A stretch of DNA of 64,000 bases from CAWBLP01 sp963789495 (lineage in GTDB: Bacteria > Pseudomonadota > Alphaproteobacteria > Acetobacterales > Acetobacteraceae). The notes under the pieces are model-generated. The model was not told the DNA's origin. It worked only from the letters and a program-made list of their open reading frames with translations, and ran no database searches. Positions within the stretch are counted from its first letter, which is position 1, and each line of letters opens with the position of its first letter. The stretch spans positions 248,001 to 312,000 of the forward strand of contig CAWBLP010000004.1 in NCBI GenBank assembly GCA_963789495.1, in the 5' to 3' direction. This document shows, in pieces, positions 1 to 9,138 of this stretch. A program made the translations under genes and the position numbers.

Positions 1-1051
1 CCAGCGCGTTCAGTGCCATCGGCCAGGCCTGTTGCAGCGCGACGGATAGCGGCAGGTCCTGTAGGAACAGGCCGCGTGCCACCACCAGCATGTAGCGCAC
101 CGGATCGGCGCGGCTGATCAGCTCCACGATATGCGGCATGTTCTCCACCGGGGCGGCGTAGCCGGACAGCACGATCATCGGTGAGGCGAATACGAATACC
201 CCGAGCATCGCCTGTTGCTGGGTGTGTGCGAAGCTCGACAGTGCCAGTCCGATGCCGACTCCCGACGACATGTACAGCACCAGCATGGCCTCCAGCAGCG
301 CCAGGTCGCCGCGGAACGGCAGGCGGAACCACAGCAAGGCCGCGGCGATGACAATGTTGGCGTCGATCAATCCGACGATGACCCCGGGTACCGCCTTGCC
401 GATCAAGATCTCGAACGGACGCAACGGCGTGACGAGCAGTTGTTCGAATGTGCCCAGCTCGCGTTCCCGCGCCAGTGACAGCGCACTGATCAGCAAGGCC
501 ATGATCATCGAAAGCACACAGACCAGGCCTGGCAGGATGAACCAGGTGCTCTCCAGCGTCGGGTTGAACCAGTCGCGGGTCAGCAACACCAGCGGCGTGC
601 GGCCGGGCTGCACGAACTGCGCGTAAGTCGCAACGATGCTGCCGGCATAGCCCTGCACCATCAGGGCGGTGTTGGAACGACGGGCATCGACCAGCAATTG
701 TGCCGGGGCGGTCCGCCCCGCCAGCAGGTCGGCCGAGAAATGCTGCGGCAGATGCAGCACCGCCGCGACGGTCTTGGCATCCAGCGCACGGCGAGCCTGT
801 TCGGGTGATTTAAATGCCGCCACGACATTGAAGGCCGGCGAGCCGGCAAACCGCCGCACCAGTTCGGCCGACTGCATGCCGGAATCCTCGTTCCAGATCC
901 CGAGCGGCACCTGCGTGACGTCGTAGGTGGCGGCGTAGGCGAACAGGATCACCTGAACCACGGGAGGCACCAGGATCACGAAGCGCGTCTTCGGATCCTT
1001 CCACAGCGCGAAGAGTTCTTTCAGGATCAGGGCCAGGATGCGGCGGAGCAT
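1..1051 (-). CDS. ABC-2 type transporter permease (C-terminus beyond window)
   Basis: This is the second permease of a four-gene export system and runs off the left window edge, so about 350 residues are visible. It starts MLRRILALILKELFALWKD, the usual cytoplasmic start of ABC-2 permeases of the YhhJ type. A first membrane segment (about residues 23-42) is followed by a large extracytoplasmic domain, then about five membrane segments from residue 170 onward. The family signature LARERELGTFEQLLVTP lies after the second segment. It would form a heterodimeric channel with the permease at 1183-2295, driven by the double ATPase at 2307-4240. The frame is open with no internal stop. Substrate unknown; drug or toxic-compound export is the family default. 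Confidence 0.85.
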   Translation of the reverse strand, partial: MLRRILALILKELFALWKDPKTRFVILVPPVVQVILFAYAATYDVTQVPLGIWNEDSGMQSAELVRRFAGSPAFNVVAAFKSPEQARRALDAKTVAAVLHLPQHFSADLLAGRTAPAQLLVDARRSNTALMVQGYAGSIVATYAQFVQPGRTPLVLLTRDWFNPTLESTWFILPGLVCVLSMIMALLISALSLARERELGTFEQLLVTPLRPFEILIGKAVPGVIVGLIDANIVIAAALLWFRLPFRGDLALLEAMLVLYMSSGVGIGLALSSFAHTQQQAMLGVFVFASPMIVLSGYAAPVENMPHIVELISRADPVRYMLVVARGLFLQDLPLSVALQQAWPMALNAL

Positions 1052-1182
1052 AGGACCGCGTCACGCAGCATGCGGGATGCGGCACTGCGGCCGCGGAGCA
1101 GCCATGTCCGAAGCGACGCGCCCGTGGCAAGCGGGCCGGATGCCCGGTCGCGCCGGCGTTGTGTTCCAGCGGTGGCGGGTGA

Positions 1183-2295
1183 TCAATCCAGCCTCCTATG
1201 CGTCACGGCGACGGTGGCGGCGACGGCCAGCACGGCGGCAGCGGCCAGCCCCGCCAGATTTGTCAGCAGCACCGGCCATACGTCGCCCGCCAGGAACAGT
1301 GTCTGCAGAATGGAGACCAGGTACCGCGCCGGCACCGCGTAGGTGACCAGTTGCAGCCAGCGCGGCATCGCCGCGATATCGAACAGCATGCCGGACAGCA
1401 TCATCGCCGGCATCATCGTGGTGAGGAACGCCAGTTGCGATGCGACGAACTGGCTGCGCGACAGGGTCGAAATGAACAGGCCGAGCCCCAGCGCGAACAC
1501 CAGGAACAGCGCGGAGGCCAGGCCCAGCATCAGCAGGCTGCCACGGAACGGCACGTGGAACAGGCCGATGCCCAGCAGCACCGCGCCCACCATGCTCAGC
1601 ATGCCGAGTGCGAAATAACAGATGAGCTTGGCCGCGATCAGCTCGGTCATGCGCGCCGGCGATGCGAGCATGCTTTCCATCGTGCCGCGTTCCCACTCGC
1701 GGGCGACGATCAGTGCGGTCAGCAGCGTGCCGGTCATCGTCATCACCATCGCGATGATTCCGGGAACGATGAACGCGGCCGAGTGTAGCTCGGGATTGAA
1801 CCAGTCGCGGATCTGCAGGCTGATGCCACCGGTGGGAAGGCGGCGCAGTTCGTGCGCCTGGCCGGACAACCAGACGCTCACTGCGCCGGACACGTAGCCT
1901 TCCAGCAGGCGCGCCGTGTTCGGGTCGGTCGCGTTCACCGCGAGGCCCGCGGTGGCGGGCCACAGCGCCGGGCGACGCAACCGGGCGACGGTATCTTCCC
2001 GCAGCGTCAGGATGCCGCGCACCTCGCCGCGGGTCAGGGCCGCCTCGGCGGCGTGCATGCTGGCGGCGCGCTGCACCGAGAGATAGGGCGAGGCATCCAT
2101 CGCCTGCAACAGGCCGCGGGCGGTTTCCTCTGGTGCGGCGATCACCACCGCCAGGTTCATGTTGCTGGCATCGAGCGACAGGCCGAAGCCGTTCACCACC
2201 AGAAGTACGATCGGCATCAGGAAGGCAATCAGGATGGCAGAGGGATCGCGCAGGATTTGCGTGATCTCTTTGCGCATCAGGCCGCGCAGCCGCAT
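1183..2295 (-). CDS. ABC-2 type transporter permease
   Basis: A 370-residue inner-membrane permease with the ABC-2 layout: a short cytoplasmic start (MRLRGLMRKEITQILRD), one membrane helix, a soluble loop of roughly 130 residues, then about five helices. The loop after the second helix carries LIVAREWERGTMESMLASP, the hallmark of the YhhJ/DrrB-like group. The start overlaps no neighbour and lies 11 bases after the end of the ATPase gene, so the two are surely co-transcribed. The open frame continues upstream into the ATPase gene only because that gene is frame-broken. The permease is paralogous to the one at 1-1051, and the pair probably forms the channel. Confidence 0.87.
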   Translation of the reverse strand: MRLRGLMRKEITQILRDPSAILIAFLMPIVLLVVNGFGLSLDASNMNLAVVIAAPEETARGLLQAMDASPYLSVQRAASMHAAEAALTRGEVRGILTLREDTVARLRRPALWPATAGLAVNATDPNTARLLEGYVSGAVSVWLSGQAHELRRLPTGGISLQIRDWFNPELHSAAFIVPGIIAMVMTMTGTLLTALIVAREWERGTMESMLASPARMTELIAAKLICYFALGMLSMVGAVLLGIGLFHVPFRGSLLMLGLASALFLVFALGLGLFISTLSRSQFVASQLAFLTTMMPAMMLSGMLFDIAAMPRWLQLVTYAVPARYLVSILQTLFLAGDVWPVLLTNLAGLAAAAVLAVAATVAVTHRRLD

Positions 2296-2306
2296 CGCGG
2301 CGCCGG

Positions 2307-4240
2307 TCACGCTGCCTGCTCCCGCGCGATGTCGGCCTGCACCAGGGCGATGAATGCATCTTCCAGCGTCGGCTCCGGCAGGGTCGCGGAGCGGACGCGG
2401 GCGCGTAGTTCGCCGGGTGTGCCGATGGCGGCGAGGCGGCCCTGGCTGACAATGCCGAGCCGGTCGCAGTATTCGGCTTCGTCCATGAAATGGCTGGTGA
2501 CCAGGATGGTGACGCCGGCATCCGCCAGGGAGCCGATACGGGCCCAGAAGTCGCGGCGGATCAGCGGGTCGACGCCGGAGGTCGGCTCGTCCAGGAACAG
2601 GATTTCCGGGCCATGCAGCAGCGCGGCGGCCAAAGCGAGGCGCTGCTTCAGGCCAAGCGGCAGGTCCCCGGCGCTGGTGTCGGCGAGGGTGGTGAGGTCG
2701 AACTGGGTCAGCGCGGTCTCGATGGCGCGGGTCTGCGCGGACCGGTTCAGGCCGTAGACGCGGGCGAAGAACTTCAGGTTCTCCCGCACCGTCAGTTCGG
2801 CATAGAGCGAGAAGCGCTGCGCCATGTAGCCGACGCGCGCGCGCGCTTCGGCGGCGGCGTGCAGCAGGTCCTGGCCGGCGACGCGGGCGGTTCCGGCGGA
2901 AGGACGCAGCAGGCCGCACAGCATGCGGAACGTCGTGGATTTCCGGCACCGTTGGGACCCAGCAGGCCGAAGATCTCACCGCGCTGGACGCTGAAGCTGA
3001 TGTGATCGACCGCGACGAAGCTGCCGAAGCGGCGCACCAGGTCGTGCACAATGATCGGCGGGCTGGTGACGGAGGGCGGTGGCGCCGGAGGCCACGATGC
3101 GAGCGAGGCGACGGAGCGGGAAGGGGGAACTCCTTCACCTGCCGTTGGGGACTTGGGCAAAGCCGGGGCGGGGGAGTGCGATCCATTGCTCTGTCGGGAC
3201 GGACCGTTCGGCGCCTCCCTCCATCCTCCGCCCGCAAGGCGCGGGGGCGGAATTGGTGCCGATGGGTGAGTTGCTGCTGCGGATAGCGGGGTGTCAGCGG
3301 CCAGGCGGGCGATGAAGCCGTCCTCGAAACGCGGTGGCAAGGACTCCAGCGAGGTACCGCCGAGAGCACGAGGCTCGGGAGGTGGCATGCCTTCGCGCAG
3401 CACCAGCCGCAGCGTGTCGCCGGCCACCTGTGCGTCCAGCACCGCCGGCACCTGCGCGGCCTGGCGGGCAATTGCGCGGCGCTGGCCGCCGGGCAGGGTC
3501 ATGCGGAACACGCGGCCCTGCAGGGGGCGCAGGAAATCAGCGGGCGGCGCGTCGACCAGCAGCTCTCCCTGGTGCAACAGCATCACGCGGCCGCAGCGTT
3601 CGGCCTCGTCGAGATAGGCTGTGGCCCAGATCACCGCCATGCCGTCGTCGCGGCCCTCTGCCAGCATGGCGTTGACGATCGCCCACAACTCGCGACGGGA
3701 GGCGGGATCGACGCCGACTGATGGCTCATCCAGCAGCAGCAGGCGCGGGCGCGACAGCAGGGCGCAGGCCAGGCCCAGTTTCTGCTTCATGCCACCGGAT
3801 AACTGGCCCGCGAGCCGCGCGGTGAACGCCGTCAGACCGGTGAATTGCAGCAGCCGGGCGATCCGTTCCGCCCGCAGCGCCGGTGGCATGCCATGCAGGT
3901 CCGCGAACAGTTGTAAATTCTCGCCGACGCCGAGGTCCTCGTACAGTCCGAACCGCTGCGGCATGTAGCCGATCGATGGATGCGCGGCGGCGGCATTGGT
4001 CGCCATGTTATGGCCGAAGACGCGCACATGTCCGGCCGTCGGGCGCAGCAGGCCCGCGATCAGGCGAAGCAGCGTCGTCTTGCCCGCGGCGTCCGGTCCG
4101 ACCAGGCCGGTGATCAGGTTCGGCTGGATGCGTGTTGTGATGTCGTGCAGTGCCACGGTTGCGCCGAAGCAATGCCGGAGGGCGTCGAGTTCAACCACGG
4201 GCGGCGGCGGTGCGATGTGGCTCAGGAGTGCCGTCATCAA
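2307..4240 (-). CDS. Fused double ABC ATPase of an ABC-2 exporter (RbbA/YhiH-like), one frame break
   Basis: Two nucleotide-binding domains in one chain of about 644 residues. The first begins near residue 15 and has Walker A GPDAAGKTT (an Asp-Ala replaces the usual Asn-Gly), signature LSGGMKQK and Walker B RLLLLDEPSVGVD. The second has Walker A GPNGAGK, signature DLPLGLKQR (degenerate) and Walker B ILFLDEPTSGVD, with switch His in ILVTSH. The second Walker A is interrupted: one G is missing near 2940 (AAG-TCC read as AAT-CC), which shifts the frame; restoring it gives an intact protein, so this is probably a sequence error. The domains are joined by an unusually long Pro/Ser-rich linker (coding positions about 3060-3290). 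The gene lies between the HlyD adaptor and two permeases. Confidence 0.85.
3060..3290 (-). repeat. Repeat-like insert forming the linker of the double ATPase
   Basis: About 75 codons between the two ATPase domains have no domain-like sequence. They read as Pro, Ser, Ala and Gly runs (for example PPPRLAGGGWREAPNG). Such translations are typical of GC-rich intergenic repeats that have entered a reading frame without breaking it, as Rickettsia palindromic elements do. The identification as a mobile or palindromic repeat is inference; no second copy was found in this window. Confidence 0.35.
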
Positions 4241-4284
4241 CTCCCGTTTCCCTGCATACCCGTGCTCCCCGGCATCGCCGCGCG

Positions 4285-5262
4285 CTACCCCGCATCCGGC
4301 AGGTGGATCGTCACCGGCATGCCCTGGCGCAGGCCGTCATCCGGCTGCTCTACACGCACGCGCAGCCGATATACCAGTTGGGTGCGCAGCTCGGGCGTCT
4401 CCACCGCTTTCGGGGTGAACTCGGCCGCGGGTGAGACGTACCCGATACGGCCGGAATACGACTTGCCGCCATCAGTCGTGACCGTGACCTTCGCACCAGG
4501 GGCCAGGCGGGGCAGCATCGGCTCCGGGGCAAACGAGCGCACCCACACCTCGCCGTCGATCGCAATCGAGTACACGGCGGCGGTGGGCAGCACGACGGTG
4601 CCTGGCTCGATCACCCGCGTCATGACCGTACCGTCGTTCGGTGCGCGCAGCCGGGTATGCGCAAGCTGCGTCCGCGCTAGATCGAGCGTCGCCTCGGCGG
4701 CACGCAAATTGGCGCGTGACTCGGCAATGTCCTCCCGGCGTGGTCCGGCGACCGCCTCGGCCAGGGCAGCCTGAGTCTGTGCGAGGCGGGCCTTCGCGCC
4801 GTCCCAGGCCAGGCGGGCGTCATCGAGCTGCTGTTGCGACGACACAGCCCGGGCCGCGAGGTCCTTCTGCCGCGCGAAAGTGGCCTCCGCATTGGCCAGG
4901 GATGCTTGCGCGGCGGCGGTAGTGGCGCGGGCCTGGTCGATCTGCTCCGGCCGAGTTCCCGCCAGCAGCAGATCCAGTGAGGCCTTTGACGCATCGCGCC
5001 GCGCCTCGGCCAATGCGACGGCCGTTTGATAAGTCGCGGGATCGAGTTCGGCGACGACCTCGCCCCGATGCACTCGATCGCCCTCCTGGCGGGGCAGCGC
5101 AATGACCTTGCCTTCGGTCTCGAACGACAGGTCCACCTGGCGGATCTCGACATTGCCGTACAGCGTGCCAGCGTCCGGCACGGCGGCGAGATTGCGTGCC
5201 AGAAGCCAGCCACCACCCCCAACTATGGTAAGCAGAATAATTGTAAGAATGACGCGTTTCAT
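4285..5262 (-). CDS. HlyD/EmrA-family periplasmic adaptor subunit (YhiI-like)
   Basis: A 325-residue membrane-fusion protein. An N-terminal signal anchor (residues 4-22, followed by LLARN) is followed by the first lipoyl half-motif (SFETEGKVIALPRQEGDRV, about 47-65), an Ala/Gln/Arg-rich alpha-helical hairpin (about 80-205), and the second lipoyl half (LRAPNDGTVMTRVIEPG). A beta-barrel domain completes it. It would bridge the inner-membrane ABC-2 exporter encoded just downstream to an outer-membrane channel, which is not encoded here. The ATPase gene starts 44 bases after its stop. It is the first gene of the operon; upstream, 5263-5416 is the shared spacer with the divergent TRAP operon. Confidence 0.9.
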   Translation of the reverse strand: MKRVILTIILLTIVGGGGWLLARNLAAVPDAGTLYGNVEIRQVDLSFETEGKVIALPRQEGDRVHRGEVVAELDPATYQTAVALAEARRDASKASLDLLLAGTRPEQIDQARATTAAAQASLANAEATFARQKDLAARAVSSQQQLDDARLAWDGAKARLAQTQAALAEAVAGPRREDIAESRANLRAAEATLDLARTQLAHTRLRAPNDGTVMTRVIEPGTVVLPTAAVYSIAIDGEVWVRSFAPEPMLPRLAPGAKVTVTTDGGKSYSGRIGYVSPAAEFTPKAVETPELRTQLVYRLRVRVEQPDDGLRQGMPVTIHLPDAG

Positions 5263-5416
5263 CCGCCCGGCCCGTGTAACTTGGTCACCCTACCAAGGCA
5301 CGGAATCGTGGCGTTGATTCAGGTCAAGTCGTGATCCAGGCGTCACTCCCCCCGGCTTGACGAGGCGGAACGCGGCGGTGCACTAGGGCGCGCCCACATC
5401 GTCAAGGGAGTTGAGA

Positions 5417-6442
5417 ATGCGTCCAATCCTGACCCGCCGCACGTTCGGGGTCGCCGCTGCCGTGTCGCTTGCGACGCCATTCATCCGCCGAGTGGAAGCC
5501 GCAGACACGCTGGAATTGCGCTGCTCCCTGGATACCGCTCCGTCGCATCCGCGTAACGTTGCCTTCCGTGACTTTCTAGGCAAGATCGAGGCGGCCTCGG
5601 ATGGCCGTATCAAAACCAAGCTGTTCGAGAGCGGCGCGCTGTTCCCCGACCTGCATGTGCTGAAGGCGCTGGTGCAGGGCCAGGTGGAAATGGCCTGCCC
5701 GGGCACCTGGACCATCACCGGCTTCGTGCCGGACGCGGACTTCTCCCAGCTGCCGGCCTTCTACGGCCGCAACATCGAGACCGTGCACAAGGCGACCGAC
5801 GGCAAGGGCGGCAAGTTCGTCAATGACGAAATAGCCAAGAAGTTGCACGTCCATGTGCTTGGCGGCTGGTTCGACCTCGGATTCAACAACTGGTACACCA
5901 CCCGCAAGGAGCTGAAGTCGCTGGACGACCTGTCCGGCCTGAAGCTGCGCAGCCCGGGCGGCGTGTTGAATTCCTGGCGCATCCGTTTCTTCGGCGGTAT
6001 CCCCAATGTGACCGCCTGGCCGGACGTCCCGCTGGCCATGTCGCAGGGTACGTTCGACGGCCTGATCAGCACCAACGAAAGCACCAACAGCGCCAAGCTG
6101 TTCGATTCCGGCATGCATTTTTCGCTGCAGGACCATCAGGGCATGGGTCTCTACGTGCCCATGATGAACCAGGCCTTCTTCGGCAAGCTCGGTCCCAAGC
6201 TGCAGGAAACCGTGCTCAAGCTGTGGTCGGACAACCTGCCGACCTGGCGCGCCAATACCGCCAAGGCGCAAGAGCACGGCCGCGCCGCGCTGAAGGAGCA
6301 TGGCGTGAGCTTCGTCGACGTGCCCCAGGGAACCCTCGACGCGGTGCATGCCAAGATGGTGAAGGAACAGCACAAGGCCGTCGAGGACGCGCATATCTCG
6401 CCGAAGCTCGTCGAGCTGGTCATGGCGGATGTCGGCGTCTGA
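5417..6442 (+). CDS. dctP: TRAP transporter solute-binding protein DctP
   Basis: Periplasmic substrate-binding subunit of a tripartite ATP-independent transporter, 341 residues from the ATG at 5417. A TTG two codons upstream also opens the frame, but the ATG is better placed behind GGGAG at 5407-5411. The N-terminus holds a twin-arginine motif (TRRTFG, residues 6-11), a hydrophobic stretch and a likely cleavage site VEA/AD near residue 28, suggesting Tat export of a folded protein. The DctP core follows, with SPGGVLNSW and the region around PLAMSQGTFDGLIST typical of the family. The stop overlaps the start of dctQ by 14 bases. The bound solute cannot be read from sequence; an organic acid is the family norm. 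Confidence 0.92.
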   Translation: MRPILTRRTFGVAAAVSLATPFIRRVEAADTLELRCSLDTAPSHPRNVAFRDFLGKIEAASDGRIKTKLFESGALFPDLHVLKALVQGQVEMACPGTWTITGFVPDADFSQLPAFYGRNIETVHKATDGKGGKFVNDEIAKKLHVHVLGGWFDLGFNNWYTTRKELKSLDDLSGLKLRSPGGVLNSWRIRFFGGIPNVTAWPDVPLAMSQGTFDGLISTNESTNSAKLFDSGMHFSLQDHQGMGLYVPMMNQAFFGKLGPKLQETVLKLWSDNLPTWRANTAKAQEHGRAALKEHGVSFVDVPQGTLDAVHAKMVKEQHKAVEDAHISPKLVELVMADVGV

Positions 6443-7016
6443 GGCAGCGCCGGCGCGCGGCACCCTCGAACGCTTCTTACACGCCTGGGACTGGGTCGAG
6501 CGGACTCTCGTGGGTCTGCTCGGCGCAGCCGCGCTGCTGATCGCCGCGGTGCAGGTGTTCGGCCGCTACATCGATCCGGCCAACGCCATCACCTGGGCGG
6601 AAGAGGTGATCGTCTACATCGTCGTCTGGGCGATCATGATCATCGCCAGCCAGCTGGTGCGCAACGACGGCCATGTGCGGCCCGACCTGGTGCTGCGCCT
6701 GCTGCCGGCTGGCGCCCAGCGCTGGGTCGAGATGTTCAACTGCCTGGTGGCGATCGCCTTCATGATCGGCCTGGTCTGGTACGGTTGGCAGGTGGTGGAT
6801 ACCGCCCTGCTGCTCGACCAGCGCAGCTCCTCCGACCTGCAGTTCCCGATCTGGATCTACTACATCTCCCTCCCGGTCGGCGGGGGCCTGATGCTGGTCC
6901 GCTATGTCATCCGGCTGATCCGATACGCCTTCTACTTTGACCCCAGGACGATGACGGTGGGACACGCCATCGCCCATGAGGCGCCGGCCGATCTTGCCAT
7001 CCGGATCGTCGAGTAA
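6429..7016 (+). CDS. dctQ: TRAP transporter small permease DctQ
   Basis: The small membrane subunit, 195 residues, with four predicted membrane helices (roughly residues 28-48, 58-78, 97-117 and 137-158) and the family pattern EEVIVYIVVWAIMIIASQLVR followed by a charged HVRPDL loop. It forms a complex with DctM and couples solute release from DctP to ion-driven uptake. The ATG at 6429 lies inside the 3' end of dctP (14-base overlap), and dctM starts 14 bases after its stop. Gene order dctP-dctQ-dctM is the standard arrangement. Confidence 0.92.
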   Translation: MSASEAAPARGTLERFLHAWDWVERTLVGLLGAAALLIAAVQVFGRYIDPANAITWAEEVIVYIVVWAIMIIASQLVRNDGHVRPDLVLRLLPAGAQRWVEMFNCLVAIAFMIGLVWYGWQVVDTALLLDQRSSSDLQFPIWIYYISLPVGGGLMLVRYVIRLIRYAFYFDPRTMTVGHAIAHEAPADLAIRIVE

Positions 7017-7030
7017 GGCGACCCGACAGG

Positions 7031-8314
7031 ATGTGGTCCATCGGTTTCCTGGTGCTGTTCTTCGGCCTGCTCGCCTGCGGCATGCCGATCTTCCTGGTGC
7101 TCGGTGCCTGCGCCGCCGTGCTCTACTACGTGTCCGACCAGCCAATGATCGGGCTGGCGCAGAACATGATCGACCAGATCAACTCCAGCACGCTGATGTC
7201 GTTGCCGCTGTTCGTCATGGCGGCCGCCTTCATGCGGCGTGGCGGTGTGGCGCAGGCGCTGGTCGATCTTTCTGCCGCCTGGCTGGGCGGCGTAAAGGGC
7301 TCGCTGGGGCTGGTGGCGGTGGTGTCCTGCGCGCTGTTCGCCGCGATTTCCGGCTCCTCGGTCGCCACCGCTTTGGCGATGGGCACAATCCTGCTGCCGG
7401 CGATGATCGAGCGCGGCTATCCGCGGTCTTTCGCGCTCGGCGTGCTCGGGGCTTCGGGCACGATCGGCGTGGTGATCCCACCCTCCCTGGCGCTGATCCT
7501 GTACGGCATCGTCACCGAGCAGTCGGTGCCACGCCTGTTCCTGGCCGGCATCATGCCCGGCCTGCTGCAGGCAGGGGCGTTCTTCCTGTGGGTGCTGTGG
7601 TACGCGCGGCGCCATAATTTCCCGATCGAGCCGTCGCTGGCGATGCAGCGCCGGCTGCGAGTCACCTGGCGTGCGCTGCCGGCGATGGCGGTGCCCACCG
7701 TGGTGCTGGTCGGGATCTACGGCGGCTTCATGACGGTGACCGAATCCGCTGCCCTTGCCGCCGTCACCTCGCTGGTGATCAGCCTGGTGGTGTATCGCGG
7801 CTTCCCGGTGACACGCACGCTCTCGGTGATCGCCGAGGCGCTGTCCAGTGCCGGCGTCATCATGCTGATCATCGCCACCGCGCTGGTGTTCGGCCATTGG
7901 ATGACCGGCTCGGGCATTCCCGCGCAACTGGTGGAGTTCGCCACCAAGCAGGGCTTCAGCACCTGGGAATTCCTGCTGGCGATCAACATCCTGCTGCTGA
8001 TCATCGGCTGCTTCCTGGAGGTGGTCAGCACGCTGCTGCTGGTGATGCCGATCCTGGCGCCCGTGCTGATCCCGATGGGAGTCGACCCGGTGCATTTCGG
8101 CATCATCTTCACCCACAACATGGAAGTCGGGCTGGTGCATCCGCCGGTTGGGCTGAACCTGTATGTGCTGTCGACGATTTCCGACGCGCCGATCGGCGAG
8201 GTGATCCGTGGCATCCTGCCGTTCCTGGTCCTGTTGCTGATCGTGCTGGGGCTGATCACGTACTGGCCGGCGATGACGCTGTGGCTGCCGGACCTGGTAT
8301 TCGGCAAGACCTGA
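7031..8314 (+). CDS. dctM: TRAP transporter large permease DctM
   Basis: The ion-coupled transport subunit, 427 residues, about 12 membrane helices throughout. Family motifs are visible: AISGSSVATALAMGTILLP (about residues 98-116), GASGTIGVVIPPSLALILYG, and near the C-terminus FTHNMEVGLVHPPVGLNL. Length and helix count fit a complete DctM. It completes the TRAP operon. About 266 bases follow before the flavin reductase gene; no convincing terminator is seen there, so read-through into the monooxygenase genes is possible. Confidence 0.94.
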   Translation: MWSIGFLVLFFGLLACGMPIFLVLGACAAVLYYVSDQPMIGLAQNMIDQINSSTLMSLPLFVMAAAFMRRGGVAQALVDLSAAWLGGVKGSLGLVAVVSCALFAAISGSSVATALAMGTILLPAMIERGYPRSFALGVLGASGTIGVVIPPSLALILYGIVTEQSVPRLFLAGIMPGLLQAGAFFLWVLWYARRHNFPIEPSLAMQRRLRVTWRALPAMAVPTVVLVGIYGGFMTVTESAALAAVTSLVISLVVYRGFPVTRTLSVIAEALSSAGVIMLIIATALVFGHWMTGSGIPAQLVEFATKQGFSTWEFLLAINILLLIIGCFLEVVSTLLLVMPILAPVLIPMGVDPVHFGIIFTHNMEVGLVHPPVGLNLYVLSTISDAPIGEVIRGILPFLVLLLIVLGLITYWPAMTLWLPDLVFGKT

Positions 8315-8580
8315 TCGATTGGGCTTGTCGTCAGGCTTCCGGTCAGGACGGGCTGTGTGCCCAGGTCATCGGAACAGCAGGCGACGCGTTCAGCAATCCG
8401 ATCGTCGCCCACCGGCATTCCCAGCGCGACCTGTTCGGCGTGCAGCGTCCAAAGCCGGTACAGGTCGGTCGCGGACCCTGTCGCTCGCGGGCGGCGGCAA
8501 GCAATCCGCCTGCGCGGTGCTGGCCGAACCGCGTCTGTCTCGCCATAGTGGCCTCTGCGCGATCCGAGATGGAGTGAATC

Positions 8581-9075
8581 ATGGCGGTCGAGAAGCAGGC
8601 CTATCGCGAGGCAATGGCGCGGTTGGGCGCTGCTGTGAACGTGATCACCACGGACGGCCCGGGCGGCCGCGCAGGCTTCACCGCGTCGGCGGTGTGCAGT
8701 GTGACCGACTCACCCCCGACGCTGCTGGTCTGCGCCAACCGTACCAACGATTCCTATCCGGCGATGAAACAGAACGCCGTGCTGTGCGTGAACACGCTTG
8801 CCGGCGCGCACGAAAACCTGTCGCCGGTGTTCGCCGGCATGACCAAACACACCATGGAAGCGCGGTTCGAAGGCGCCACCTGGCATACGCTGCTGACCGG
8901 CGCCCCGGTGCTGGACGGCGCGCTAGTGGCATTCGACTGCCGTATCGATCAGATCATAGAGGTCGGCACGCATGACGTGTTCATCTGCTCCGTCGAGGGC
9001 GTCGAGGTCGGCACGGTGCACGACGGGCTGATCTATTATGCCCGCGGTTATCACCGGATCGTGCAAGGCGGCTGA
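8581..9075 (+). CDS. Flavin reductase (RutF/HpaC family)
   Basis: 164 residues, a complete flavin reductase-like domain of the split-barrel FMN-binding fold. The conserved opening is YREAMARLGAAVNVITTDG, followed by GFTASAVCSVTDSPPTLLVC (the flavin contact region), then AVLCVNTLA and a C-terminal DHVI-like segment. Such enzymes reduce FMN or FAD with NAD(P)H and hand the reduced flavin to a partner monooxygenase. The partner is almost certainly the luciferase-like enzyme 64 bases downstream. The ATG at 8581 follows GATGGAG, a good ribosome site. RutF of the uracil pathway is the nearest named relative, but the rest of the rut pathway is absent here. Confidence 0.88.
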   Translation: MAVEKQAYREAMARLGAAVNVITTDGPGGRAGFTASAVCSVTDSPPTLLVCANRTNDSYPAMKQNAVLCVNTLAGAHENLSPVFAGMTKHTMEARFEGATWHTLLTGAPVLDGALVAFDCRIDQIIEVGTHDVFICSVEGVEVGTVHDGLIYYARGYHRIVQGG

Positions 9076-9138
9076 ACCCGTGCACGCGCGGAGTGTGCTG
9101 ACCCGGTATTGCCTCGTGGCCAGGCCGAGCATGGCGTG

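Noticed and set aside
6932..8140. A 402-codon minus-strand frame rich in His, Gln and Asp over dctM
   Set aside because: This is the usual antisense shadow of a membrane protein gene (Leu/Val codons read backward) with no domain content.
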